Part shown: positions 9,976 through 21,155 of the stretch, piece by piece | How the letters are laid out: the number at the start of each line of letters is the position of its first letter | Numbering within the stretch: the stretch's first letter is position 1 | DNA from: Thozetella sp. PMI_491 | Taxonomy: Eukaryota > Ascomycota > Sordariomycetes > Chaetosphaeriales > Chaetosphaeriaceae | NCBI GenBank assembly: GCA_021432635.1 | Contig: MU270065.1 | Span: 372,001 to 436,000 of the forward strand | Reading direction: 5' to 3' | DNA: 64,000 nt | Translations under genes and position numbers: made by a program | Notes under the pieces: generated by a model | What the model was told of the DNA's origin: nothing | The model's database searches: none | What the model saw: only the letters and a program-made list of their open reading frames with translations

Positions 9976-12931
9976 TTACACCTCCAGCGCGACCGGCTTG
10001 GGCTCGGCCCCAAATGGCGCGCGCTGCTTTGCGAGAAGCTGCAGCTGGATGGGAGGCTGCTTAGCCGCTTCCGCTTGCTTCTCGGGGGCGACGCGGACGC
10101 TGCCACGGCTGCTTCGGATCAAGTGACCCGACTCGACCTTGTCCTGGATCATCTCGTCCAGAATCTTGCTCATCTCGTCGACGCTCTTGGTACGCTTCCG
10201 GAGCTGCGAGACCTGGCGGGCCAGCGAGGGCGCGGCGTTGGATGCGGGCCCCTTCTCGGCATCTATCACCTGCGACGCGCGCGCCTCGGTGCGAGACTCG
10301 ACGCGGTCCGCGTTCTCCCTTGAGCGTGCCGCGCTGCGCAGAGCGGTGAGCATCTTGTCCTTGTCGTCGAGGCGGGCCCTGAGCTCGGCAATCTCTTGGT
10401 CCTTCTCCTTGAGGATGGTGGACACGCTATGATCCTCGCCAACCATGATGCCCTTGCTGCCCGAGATGCCAACTGATGTTCTAGACGAGCTGGTGCGGCG
10501 GGCGTGGAGCAGGCGCTTCTCCAGCGTCTGGATGTAACGGTTCTTATCGGCGAGGTCGGCCTGAAGAGCCCGGTTTTGAGCGCTAAGCGACGCGGTTCCA
10601 TCGCCGAACTCTCCCACACTGTCCTCGTCTTCTGCCGACGGTGGTGCTTCCTCCACACCGCTGCCACGTATCGAGCGTTGACCGCTTGATCGGCGCCCAA
10701 TGGTTGAGGACGTCGACGTCATGGAAGATGTCCGCTCGAGGAGTGGCCGGCTGCCATTGGAGGTTGCCAGGGAGGACCGCACGGAGCCCTGCGAATACCT
10801 GGAGTGGATGCCGAGGGAGCTGTATGAACCACTGGCGTTGACGCCGATCGACTTGGAGCTGAGGATGAGCCGGTTCAGGTGGTCGATCCTCTCCTTCAAC
10901 GCGGTTCGGGCAAGCTGCATCTCAAGCATCTGCTCTTCGTGACGGTGCTCCGCTTGCTTTTCGCGGGCGCGTTCTTCCTCGGCATCGCGCTCCTTCTCCT
11001 CGTCGACGTCCTTCTTGTCGTTCTTCTTAGCCTGCGTCTCCAGTTCTTTTCTCAGCTCGACGATCTCCATCCGATAGCGCTCTAGCAGGACCCTAGCACC
11101 ACCATCACCACCGCTTCCCAGAGCTTCCTCGGCGCGCTTGGCGTGGCTGACAATGTTGTTCTTGGCGCGCGAGGCGAACTTGAGCGTGTTTAACGTCTCG
11201 TTCGTGTGGCTGTTTGCCGATGCCACGCTGCCAGCGGAGCCGATCTGGATGGTACAGAGAATGCTAACGAGCGAGTTGCCGGAGAGGGCGCCTTGCAGCA
11301 GCCTAGTGAGCTTGCTGTCTCGGTAAGGCAAGTGCTTGCCGTCCTTGTCGGCTGGCTTGCCATCCTTGTCCTTGTGCTCCGAGAGCTTGGCAATGACGGT
11401 ACCTAGAGTCAACAAGCTCTTGTTGATGTGGGAACCCTCTTGCCGCCGCTCTTTAGACTCAGCGGCCTTCTCCGAACCGGCCAAATCGATCAGGCTCAAG
11501 GTGGACACGCGCACGCCACCGGGGAGGAGACCTTGCCGCTTGCCGTCGTTGATGTTGTTGCCTGGGATGCGCTCCCGGCTCTCTACCACGATCTGGACCA
11601 CAGCATGACTCCGGGAGCTCCTGGCGTTGAACTGGGTGCTCGCTGTCCTCCTGGCCTGGTCGCCGCGAGCGATCACACGCAACAGCTGCGTCGGGCTCTG
11701 CACAATTTCCTCCTTCAGAGGGCTGGCGTAGACTCCGCGTTTGCTATCCTCGCGGAGCTTGATCTCTTCTTGGGCCGGGGCGCCGATCCCGGTACCCGTG
11801 GGCATGCTAAGAAGATCGTGGATCTTTTCGTTGTAGATTTCCAGGTAGCTGACCCGCAACAGGAACTCGCGGGACGGCGTCTCTCGGATGTACGAAAAGA
11901 TATCGGTGATAGCAAGCGGGATCACACCCGGTGATGAGGCAGTTCCCTGCATCGAGAACGTCTTTCCTGTGCCAGTCATACCGTAGGCAAATACAGTACC
12001 GTGGTAGCCCTCCATTACCCTCCGTACCAAACGCTTCGCGATGTGGTCGTACACCTTCGAGTTGTCATCGTGTGTCGTGAAGACGTTGTCTATGCGCTGG
12101 AGTTAGCAAAACTGGGGGGGTATTTCATGATAGACCGTTATGCGGCTTACCGTAGTAGTAGTCCCCGCCTTCTTTCCCTTGGTATCCTATCAAGGATTTC
12201 CTGCCATCTACCATCCATTCCCCGTCTGCTCGGCTATCATTGCTGGCGGCATCAGGCCGAACTCTGACGCTGACCACAACGTTCCCCTTGCCCTCTGCGC
12301 GGGATGTTCGCTTGCTGTTCGTGCCAGAATCCAGCTTCTGCTGGGCAAGGTCAATAAGATCCTCGTATTGCGTCGCCGAGGTAGAATATGAGTCCTGCGC
12401 TGACGAGCTCCGGCTGTGCGGGGGCGAGGCTATGCTGATGAGGCCATCGGAGTTCCTAGCGCCAGCCAGGCGGCTCACCAGCTTCCCGTCGCCAGTGCCA
12501 TTCAACAGGCTGGGGGTACCGCTCGAGAGGCTGTAGTTCGGCGTGGTCGGAGTCTTGGATTTCCGCGAGGAAAGTCCCGCAGATAGCGGGCTCGGCGGAA
12601 GGCTCGAGATCCTGCTGTCACCTCGCGGTGGGTGGGGGAAGGAGTTGATGCTAACAGTCTTCCGTATCGTCTTACCCGCCGCGTTGACGCCCGAAACCGT
12701 CCTGGGCTGCGGCAAAGCTGTAGTGGGAGCGGGGGTGGCGGGAGGGAGGAAGGTCGAGGAGGGCGCCCGGAGGCCGGACCTCGGAGTGTTCGGGTTCGAC
12801 TTGGCCTTGGATACCGGCGAGGTCGGCGTCCCTGTGCTCTTGCGCGTCTTCGGGACAGGCAGAGCCGGGAGGGCCACGGTGGGCGGTCCTCCAAGAGATG
12901 GCCGAGACGGCTTCGGAAGTCCGCTCGACAT
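9976..12931 (-). CDS. kipA: Kip2/KipA-type plus-end kinesin
   Basis: Two exons, 12931-12151 and 12089-9976, joined by a 61-nt intron (GTAAGC...GCGCATAG), give 964 aa. Residues 1 to about 215 are a basic Ser/Pro-rich tail. The motor runs from about 217 (NVVVSVRVRP) to about 590. It contains the P-loop GMTGTGKT at about 297-304, switch I NARSSRSH and switch II DLAGSE. A coiled-coil-prone, charged C-terminal half follows. N-terminal extension, motor position and coiled coil fit the kinesin-7-related Kip2/Tea2/KipA group. In Aspergillus, KipA carries polarity factors along microtubules to the hyphal tip. The splice restores the conserved YYYDNVF stretch before the nucleotide-binding core. The family is secure; assignment to the KipA subgroup is a little less so. 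Confidence 0.9.
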
Positions 12932-15900
12932 GGTGAGGGCTGCTTAGTATGGTTACCGGGACGGGTATCCAGTGCGGCCTTAGTATTAGTCTCGTCTTGA
13001 TGCCCTAGATCACGAAGCAAGAGGCAGGTCGGGCGAGGGCCATGGAAGGGGTTGGTCGACAATTCCCGGGCGGGAAATAATGGATCAGTAGCCCCTGCCC
13101 CAGTTGCGACCTAGTAGTGATATAATTTCGTCCCAACAACGGCCAGAAAGAAAACCAGGGAGGGGGGGGGGATTATCGGGCGGTGGCCGTCAAGCTTCCC
13201 GGGCGCCGGGTTCTTGAAACGTTGTTATGCAGTGCGAATAAGAGGGGTACTCATGAGGGAATGCGGCGTGATAGGGCCTGCTTGTACATTTGTCAGTGCG
13301 AATGCAGCTAGGAGACGCTGTGGGCCCTTTGCCCGCAGGAGGGCTGGGATCTTGGCCGACTTGTGAAAACCGGGGGTGCTCCAGAAACAGAAACCAAACA
13401 TCGCGAGCAAGCATACCGGGAATGACAATGTTTCTGCGTTTCCGCCAATTGGGCAGGGTCCAACACAGCCAGCAGCACTGGACGACGGCCAGGCTTGCCA
13501 AATCAGGGTGACGTGACGCTTTTTGGCTCAGGCCACCCAAATGAGAGAGAAAAAGAAAAGAAGCCGACGGGCGATATTCGGCGGCCAAGCTGCTGGTACA
13601 ACCTAGGTCGAACAATGCTTTTTTTCCCTGGGCTTTCCCCCCTTTCTTTCTTTGTTCAAAAAGATGCGGGTCGGTGAAAGCTTGTCGCGTGTCGGAGCTC
13701 TGGGCTAGTTTCAGTCGCCCGAGCAAAAAGAAAATTACAACTCTCGCGGGTTGCGTCGCGTGTTGGGCCGGTAGAATGGAGGCCTAAGTTCGGGTCAGGC
13801 AGGCGAGGGGCGAGGTGCGAGGGAGTGACGCGCGAGCCAGTTGGAGATCGGGGTTGGGCTCGATTTATCAGACGTAGGGCTGGTCGATGATAAGTCGAGC
13901 AGCCGTTGACGGGGTCTCCGCTTCTTGCTCGCGTGTAAGCGCGGCTGCGAGGTCGGTGGAAAGGAGAAAGGAGCGAAAAGGACCCAAGGTCGCAAGAGGA
14001 CAGAGAAAAGGTGAGAGAAAAGGAAGCGGCCACGCGGGAATGGGCGGTTGAAGGATGCGCTCCGGAGCGAGGGCCTGCGAATTGGGAGAATCCCGACGTG
14101 ATTATCGAGGCAATCGTTGCTCGAATGGCTGGGCCTGACGAAGGCGACGCGACGGCGATACCGCAATCGGAAGGAGGGATCGCTGGCGGGGGGACGGTGA
14201 CCCAAATGTCTCTCCCTCAGAATGTCTCGACCGCACGATCAGCAAACGTACTGGAGCTGAAGTTCGCGATGCAAGCAGCAGCGTAGGGGGCCGGGAAACA
14301 AGGGGACGACACAACGGCAGATGCTTTCTTTTCTCTGCCCCAGGTCGCCGGGGAAGAGAGAGGGCAAAGGCCCCCCCTTCGAAGCCCGCTTGCCTGATTA
14401 GCTACCACTAGCTCGCTTTGGTCGAAGCAATTTCCAGGAACATCGGGCCCCTGTCAATCCATTGGCCACCATCCCAATGACCACACCCGGAGCGGGGACG
14501 GGGAGCATAAACCAAGGGTGGGCACTTTGGGAGCCCTGGACTGGACGGCCGAGCTGTCTGCACTGGGGTGCTATGTGTGTACTAACCCTGCACCCGTAGG
14601 GGTACGAGCTGTCCGTGTATTGAGTCCGCATGCATTAGGCGGCCCATATCCCAACTGGCCCCTTCCCTTCCAGCCTCCCAGCACGTTCCTCACTGCCTTT
14701 TCGCACGACCCGGTGCACGACCTGGCCTAGGAAGACAGAAACAGATTAGAGCCGAGAAGCGCGCGCGCGGGCAGGACACTGGCGGGGGAAAGTGCTATGA
14801 ATTTGTTGCAGCCCAGCCCAGCGCACTGCGAGCTGGGCCCGGCCCGGCGGAGAGGCACGCATGGCGGGCTCAGGCATGCTCTTTTACAGTGGCGAGGTGG
14901 TCCGGCGGGGGGACCCTGGGGTGGCTGTGGCCCGCTAATCGTTGCTCATATCGGTACTTGGTGGAAATGTACCCGGCTGCGTACCCCCTGAACCTGAACA
15001 ATGGAGGCAAGCGGGACTGGTGCATCATGGTCGTGATGTGGCCGCAATAAAGACTCCTCCCTACTGGGTAGGGCAGGAACGGAAGCAAAGATCACCTACC
15101 CTCTCGGTATGGAATCTACGGCCAGCATTTACAGAGTACAAAGGACGAGGACACGTACTGAAGCGGAAATGAAAATTGAGCTCCCCTTCCCCCCCCATGT
15201 CGCCCTTCCCCTCTGCCCTGTTGCTGCTGGATCCAACCCCCCCCCCCTTTGTCCTATTTTTTTTTCTTTCGAGAAAAGGGGGGACGAGGGGGGAGGAGGC
15301 GGACGCAGTGGGGAAATGATGGAATAGGCGAACATCTTGCTCCCTTTTTCCAGCGCTGGCCGAGGGTGCATCTTGTGCAGGTGGTGCAGCTTGGGACCTG
15401 CAGCTGCATCCGTGCCGTGATCACACAGCACTGGGAATGGCCGGCTAGCAGCCCGTCTGCACATTCTCGCCGCTGTTCTCCCCCAAAACGAACCCCCACA
15501 GCTGCGAGCTACATCACACACTAGGACTAGCGTCCAATGGTGGGAAGGGTTAGAATGGGATAGGAGCGAGGAACAGCAAGAGGCCACTTCGTATCTAAAA
15601 GGATGGGTGGGAGCCGGGCGGGAGCCGGATTCAGGTACAAACTAGTTAATTTATTACTCCGGATGCTACTCCAGTAGGGCCAATTTCCCGTCGGTTGACA
15701 GGCGATGGCTTGGGTCCCAGCTTCACCCTCGGCGGGACGCCTCTCGGCGCGCCACCACCCACTTTCGAGACGGGTTCGAGAACGAGGCTCAATTGCGACG
15801 GCTCTCTCCTCTAAAACTCAGTGGCATCAATTCGACACTCTGGGGGGGGCGCACTGCAATCTCTTTCTCTCACCGTTGCTCCATCTCCATCGCTGGCTTT

Positions 15901-18900
15901 TGAGACGGTCACTGCCTCCCCCTCCTCTCTCCGGCCGTCTCCCTCCTATCTTTTTTGGGGGGGAACCCGTGCGCATATCGACAGGGGTGCATTCGGTTCT
16001 AATGTGTGATGCAACCTTTACGCCGCATGGCAGCTGCAGCCACCTTCACGCGAGCCTGGAGAGAAGAGGCTCCCCCCTCAGAGACCCCTCCGTGCGCGCG
16101 CACATACATTGTACTATGAATGGTACGCGGGTTGCACTATGTGGATAGACGAGAGAGCCACCACGCCGGCCGAAGCATCTTGTGCCTGATATCTTGGTTG
16201 CTTGGTTCCTAGCGGCCCCAGCGTGCAACTCTCGTCATTTCATGTCTTGCAGCGCGGGGGGTTGCACCTTCAACTAGGGCCTCGGTTTCGGTTCAATCGC
16301 CCGCGTCCTCCTCGACCCACTGTCGTCCCCCGATGGATGATGAATGGGCAATTACCCTGCACCTAGCATGTACTGTACTGTGTAGTACTGCGCTATGTAG
16401 TACTGTAAGAAAGGGCACAGAGAGAGAGGGTCTGCACTCTGCACTTGGTCCAACCACCTGTACTGCGCTGCAGCGCACAACGAAGGGGGTGATAGCCAAC
16501 CCCTAACCCCCACCCCACCTCTCCGAACACTGCCGGCAGGTAGCCCCTCCGGGCTGGGGGCCACGGGCCTTCTATCGTGCAGCGGGCGAGAACTATAGGG
16601 AGGGGGGTGGGCACGGTGAGGTGAGGGGAGGGAGGAGGAGGAGGGACGGCAGGACAGACTGACGAGATGGCAACTTCACCACGCTGCAGCACGACCGTTG
16701 ACGTGCGGCCGACGTCTCGCCTTCCCGTCTCCGTGCGGGCGCTACCCCCCGTGCCCGGGTTTGTCCCCCAAGCCCTCGAACTCGGAATCCAAGATCGACG
16801 CCTGCCGCCCTGGGCAGGATTGCAGTATGCACCTCACAGCAAGTCCATCATACACTTACCGGAGTCGGCGATCCACGAAGCCGCTGACCGTAAGGTCCCC
16901 TCCTGGCCCGAAACTCGCACAGCGTCTCGCCTGATCCTACATGCCAGTGCTCCTAAACCCCCTTCCTCAAACCCTCCCCCCGCGTCCCGTCGGCGGTATA
17001 GCTGCGACGCCCGATAGCATACATACCGGTGAGTAGACTGCAGGCATGGCGGCGTAATCTTAACAATCAGCCTCTATTGAAACAGGACCGTTGGCCCCGC
17101 GAGGCGAAGGAGTGATGTGTGAAAAAAGGCTGAATACCACGCAGTGGTGCATTCGAGCGCTGCAGCTAAAGTAGGTCGTGCAGCTTAAGCCAACGTCAAT
17201 GCGTTTCTCCCGGCGGGCGGAGAGATCGTCGTCCAGTTTCCAAGTCGCGGGTCCATCTTCGTCCCTCTCCCTTCTATCGCTCCACTGTGTCAACCCCCCC
17301 TCGCTCTCCCAAATAAAGCGAACGCCTGGGCTCGAGAAACGAACGGTTCGGATGTCCATCCCGATTGCACAATTGATCTCCTGGGTCTCCGCTTCTCTGG
17401 GCTCTGAAGCGTGATCCCCGCCTATTTTAAGGGGTGTTTGTTCAGGGGCAGATCATTGCTGCAAGACATGGACCAAGGGAAACTTCAGAGGGGTTCGGTG
17501 CAAGTAAGGGGACATTCCAGAAACGCAAATGCTACCCTGCCGACAGTCTCTGAATCCGGTCCGACATGGCCAAGATATACTCCTTGATATCGGCACATGT
17601 CTTCGAAGGTGACGAGGTGTAGATTTGGGGGAGGCGGTTCACATGTCTTGGCATCACGGTGGCGGAGTAGAGAAAGCTGCCGTTGCCAGCGCCGGGCATG
17701 CCTTTCCCTGGGTCTCTAGCTGCTGCTGCCCCCCCTTCCCTCTTCCTCGGACGACGGATTGTAAATCTTGGAACAAATCGTGCCCTTAGTGATACAGCAT
17801 GCGAAGCCGGAGCGCGGACGGGCCTCCTTGGTGCCCTTGACTTGGTGCCGCAGAAGGCCAATAGGCGTCCTGCCGCCCGGCCTGGTCCGTGCTTCTCGCG
17901 GGGGCTTCCTTGGGAATAACCGGGGAAGGTACGGAGTACAGTACAGGTCATCAAACCTTGAGCTTCCTGGGATTTAGCAGGGCTATCCTGGCCGGGAGCT
18001 ACCTGCCAGCTGAAAGTCCCGGCCACCATCAGCAGCTGGTTGGGATGGCCCTTCTGCTCTCTAACTACCGGCGCCGCCTCTTGGTTGCAGATATCCAAAG
18101 GCCTTACCCTTTGCAGCCAACCAACTTCGTCCCAAGTACCTAAAAACAGTCGGCTTCCAAAGGTCGAAGCCACGACAGACAACCAGCGCGAGGACCGCCG
18201 TGTCCACGGTCGCGCAATGGTCAATCGCAAGTTTTGGGTTTTCCTTTTGCTGGCGCGAGCAAGGTTCATGCCAGCCTTGCAGGTAAGACCACCATAGTAG
18301 CAACCGCTCTGGAGCCGGATATTCGAGAGCCTGCGTTACGCAGAGATGCAAAAGAGAAATGTGGGAACGCGCGTCCAAGACCCTACGGCGGCTTGGCAAC
18401 TTTGCAACTGTATCGCAGATCGCCCCTCGCAACAGACGTGATACCGGCCGGCCCCCCTTTTGCATTACAAGACAGATGGTCTTACATGGGATGTACGTGA
18501 AGAATTTTCAAGCCGGAAGCCATCGAATGCCATGTGCCTCAGATGGATCACTGTCTTCTTTTCTTTCTTCTTTTCCGAAATTTCAACACCAGAGTCGCCG
18601 AATGCCATGTGCTTCGCAGGGATCCCCCCATTCCCCTCCCCCTTCTTTTCTTCTCTGAACAAATAAAATATCGGGGTTGCAAGATTTGCAAGACACTCTT
18701 GTCTAGTATCCCGTTGCGAAGGTATGCACACCATCCAACGCAAACCGTCTCGGGACCCAACCCAAGAATGGACTAGCCTTGGCCTTGTCTGTGAAGCAAA
18801 GCATGTGCACGCTGATGGAAGTCGGGGCAGAAGCTCTAAACACTGGGACGCACGTTACCGTCGTTCCGCATCCGATCCGAACTGGTCCAAGGGCCCAGCC

Positions 18901-19241
18901 TCCCTCGATCTTTCAAGGACACCTTGTTTGTTTCCCTTTGTTTCTGCTCCCAAGTCTGAGAAGCAGTCATGCTGGTGAGATTAGACGGGGTCTGTTCTAG
19001 GGTCCAAGTTCAGAACTTCATGTACAGGACGCTCGGGGCGCCTGCGGCCTCCACGCCTGGAACCTACGCCCCCCACCCGTTCCCGTCAGAGTGGCTGGAG
19101 AACTGGAACAGCGACTCGCGGTCTAGGTGAAGCATCTACCCACAGGTGTCTGGCCAAAGTCCTAATGTGTGATGATGATCTGCAGCCTGTTCCCAGTCGT
19201 CTAAAAGCAAGGGCCTCATTGTTCCTCGTAGACCCTAAGCC
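12932..19241. other. 6.3-kb gene-poor stretch
   Basis: No ORF here shows a known domain, signal peptide, convincing splice pattern or non-random composition. The longest candidates (13190-13726 and 17532-18269, minus strand) read as shadow frames. Homopolymers are frequent, for example C runs near 15236-15248. A diverged tandem duplication lies at 18519-18660. No tRNA with a proper A and B box was found by eye. This may be regulatory or transcribed non-coding DNA upstream of the kinesin gene. Confidence 0.45.
18519..18660 (+). repeat. Diverged tandem duplication of about 65-70 bp
   Basis: Two adjacent units each start with CGAATGCCATGTGC followed by TCnnnnGGATC, then a long pyrimidine tract ending in CTTTTC-like sequence and AAAT. 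Unit 1 is about 18519-18585 and unit 2 about 18588-18660. Confidence 0.6.
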
Positions 19242-20462
19242 CTAGAGCAGGCGGACCCCCCGGCCCACGCTTCGCGTCTCAAAGACCTCGACCAAACCGG
19301 CGCCAACCGCCTCGTGAAGCACCCAGGTGAAGGACAGGCCGTTGAACTCTCTCCACTTCTTGGTGCGGCCGGGAAGCACGCCGACGAACTCTCCACGGGT
19401 CTTCTTCGCCAGGGCTGCTTCCCTGTCGCCGACGATCCCGCCTTCCCACCTCTCCCGCAGGTCTGTCTCGGGCAGTTCGCGGAACTGGGCCCTCTCGAGG
19501 AGTGATTCCAGGTGCTCTAGCGCCGCCGATATAAGCTTAAGGAAGATGCCATTGCCAGGCACGGCGAGCCACAAACCCGTCTGAGCCACGCCCCCATATC
19601 CGCCCCAGCCTGCTCCTGTACCCCCTGCAGCGTGAATAGCGCCGGCACCACCTACTGCAGCGAGGGACCCTGATGCCGCTCCGGCGATCGTGTCCAGACT
19701 GATCATGGTGGAACGGTCCTCAGGCCGTGTGAACTTGGCGCCTGCGTCGAGGCCGTTGTGCTGGGCCGTCAGGAAGCCGGCGCGGACGAGGCCGTCGGTC
19801 TGTTTCGCAGCCAGCCCGTCCACATTCCTGGGCATGACCCGGCCGGTTGGGTTTGCTTTCAGCCAGCCGAGGAATGCGTCCTTTGTGGCTTCGTCTAGAG
19901 ACGCTGAGCCTTTGACCATGGCCTCGAGCTCGGCTCCTAGGACCAAGACATCCCCAATGCCCCCGCGCCGTGGTACTACCACCCGTCGGATGACGCCGGC
20001 CCGCTCTAGCTCAGCCGCCTCGCGCTCCGCGGCCGTGGGACTGCTGAGCAGGGCCTGAACATGCCCCATGGTCGCAGCGGGCGGGAGCGCCTTTCGATAG
20101 TTCAGCACGTCGGCGATCTTGGTGCCGTTCATCCCGGCGCCTGTCTGCGGGATCTCATCAAACATGCAGTTCCGGGTGTAGCGGATGGCCTGGACCACGT
20201 CACGGAGCGTCATGTCTGTTGCAAGCGCCTGAACCAAGCCGACGTCGTCCAGCCTGTCGTGGAAATAGTCGTCGTCGCCGTCATCATTGTTGCGCGTGGC
20301 GGGCGCCGTTTTCTTCCCGGATGCGGTGGCGTTCTTGGTGCGCGGGAGCGAAGAGGCCCAGGATGAGGTCGGCGCCGGCGCAGGAGATGCGCGCGGCCGG
20401 GCGGTGGCAGACTTTCGTTTCTTGACCTTTCCGACCCCGAGGATCGAGCGAAGATTGCTCAT
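19242..20462 (-). CDS. STK19-family winged-helix protein
   Basis: A single-exon gene for 406 aa. After a basic Ala/Pro/Lys-rich N-terminus (1 to about 60) comes the family signature: DDVGLVQAL, then LRDVVQAIRYTRNCMFDEIP. The rest reads as repeated helix-turn blocks typical of the Stk19 domain. Despite the name, the human protein is now known as a winged-helix DNA-binding factor in transcription-coupled repair, not a kinase. No kinase motifs are seen here. A Gly/Ala-rich loop near residues 265-290 looks fungus-specific. The start follows from the only upstream ATG in frame. Confidence 0.8.
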   Translation of the reverse strand: MSNLRSILGVGKVKKRKSATARPRASPAPAPTSSWASSLPRTKNATASGKKTAPATRNNDDGDDDYFHDRLDDVGLVQALATDMTLRDVVQAIRYTRNCMFDEIPQTGAGMNGTKIADVLNYRKALPPAATMGHVQALLSSPTAAEREAAELERAGVIRRVVVPRRGGIGDVLVLGAELEAMVKGSASLDEATKDAFLGWLKANPTGRVMPRNVDGLAAKQTDGLVRAGFLTAQHNGLDAGAKFTRPEDRSTMISLDTIAGAASGSLAAVGGAGAIHAAGGTGAGWGGYGGVAQTGLWLAVPGNGIFLKLISAALEHLESLLERAQFRELPETDLRERWEGGIVGDREAALAKKTRGEFVGVLPGRTKKWREFNGLSFTWVLHEAVGAGLVEVFETRSVGRGVRLL

Positions 20463-21155
20463 GGTGATCCGTATGTTACCCAGGGGTTGGTGAGATGAAA
20501 GAGTTGCGGCGACTTTTGGTCCCGTGGCGGATGTACACGGCCCGCGAGGCTCGGCCCCACCATGCCCCAGCAGCCTATCAGGGCCTGCCGTGTCGGCCCC
20601 GTCTCACTGGCAAGGCAGGAGCTCATGCGCGGTCTGAGTCACTTATACACCCAGCCGCTGTAGGTCCATTATTGGCTTTGTTAGCTCTCTCGGCTCTCTG
20701 CTAGCCCTGTAAACTCACTGTATCTTTAGAGACAGGAAGGCCCCTTGGCCACTGTATTATCTAAAAATGCATATCGGTTTACTCTTGCGTGCATCGAAAC
20801 TGGCTGCAGGGACATCAACTACGCACTCCGCTGCAATGGCACGTCTATATTGCTCAGAAAGTGGTGGTGGGAGGAGTGTCAAGAAAAGAAATATTGCACC
20901 GAGAGACTAGGCAGACATTGAACGTAACATTACATTATTTCCATTTTAGGATCATAATATCTACAGTACAGCGAGCTAGCCAACCTCACAGCCGCTAACA
21001 TCAGTGTGGACTTCATCTGTTCTCCTAATCTATTCGTACTGGTATCATGAGAGGAGATCCAACGTCGCTACACTTAAAGTATATGTACATTCTCATACAG
21101 TCGTTATAACATTTTAGACAAGCAAGCGGGAGGAGATGCGGCTTGCTGGAGTGCT
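20463..21155. other. Intergenic between STK19-like and hsp78 genes
   Basis: This is the 5' side of the STK19-like gene and the 3' side of hsp78. A TTTGTTAGC at 20677-20685, followed by text loosely similar to the inverted-repeat elements (CTGTATCTTT), may be a fragment of that family. No gene is seen. Confidence 0.4.

Noticed and set aside
13190-13726. 178-codon minus-strand ORF
   Set aside because: No domain and no supporting splice or promoter features.
17532-18269. 245-codon minus-strand ORF
   Set aside because: Begins at a non-ATG codon, has no recognisable domain and overlaps several equally long frames on the other strand.
20677-20735. Possible fourth copy of the inverted-repeat element
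   Set aside because: Only one terminus and a few interior words match, so it was not listed as a separate element.
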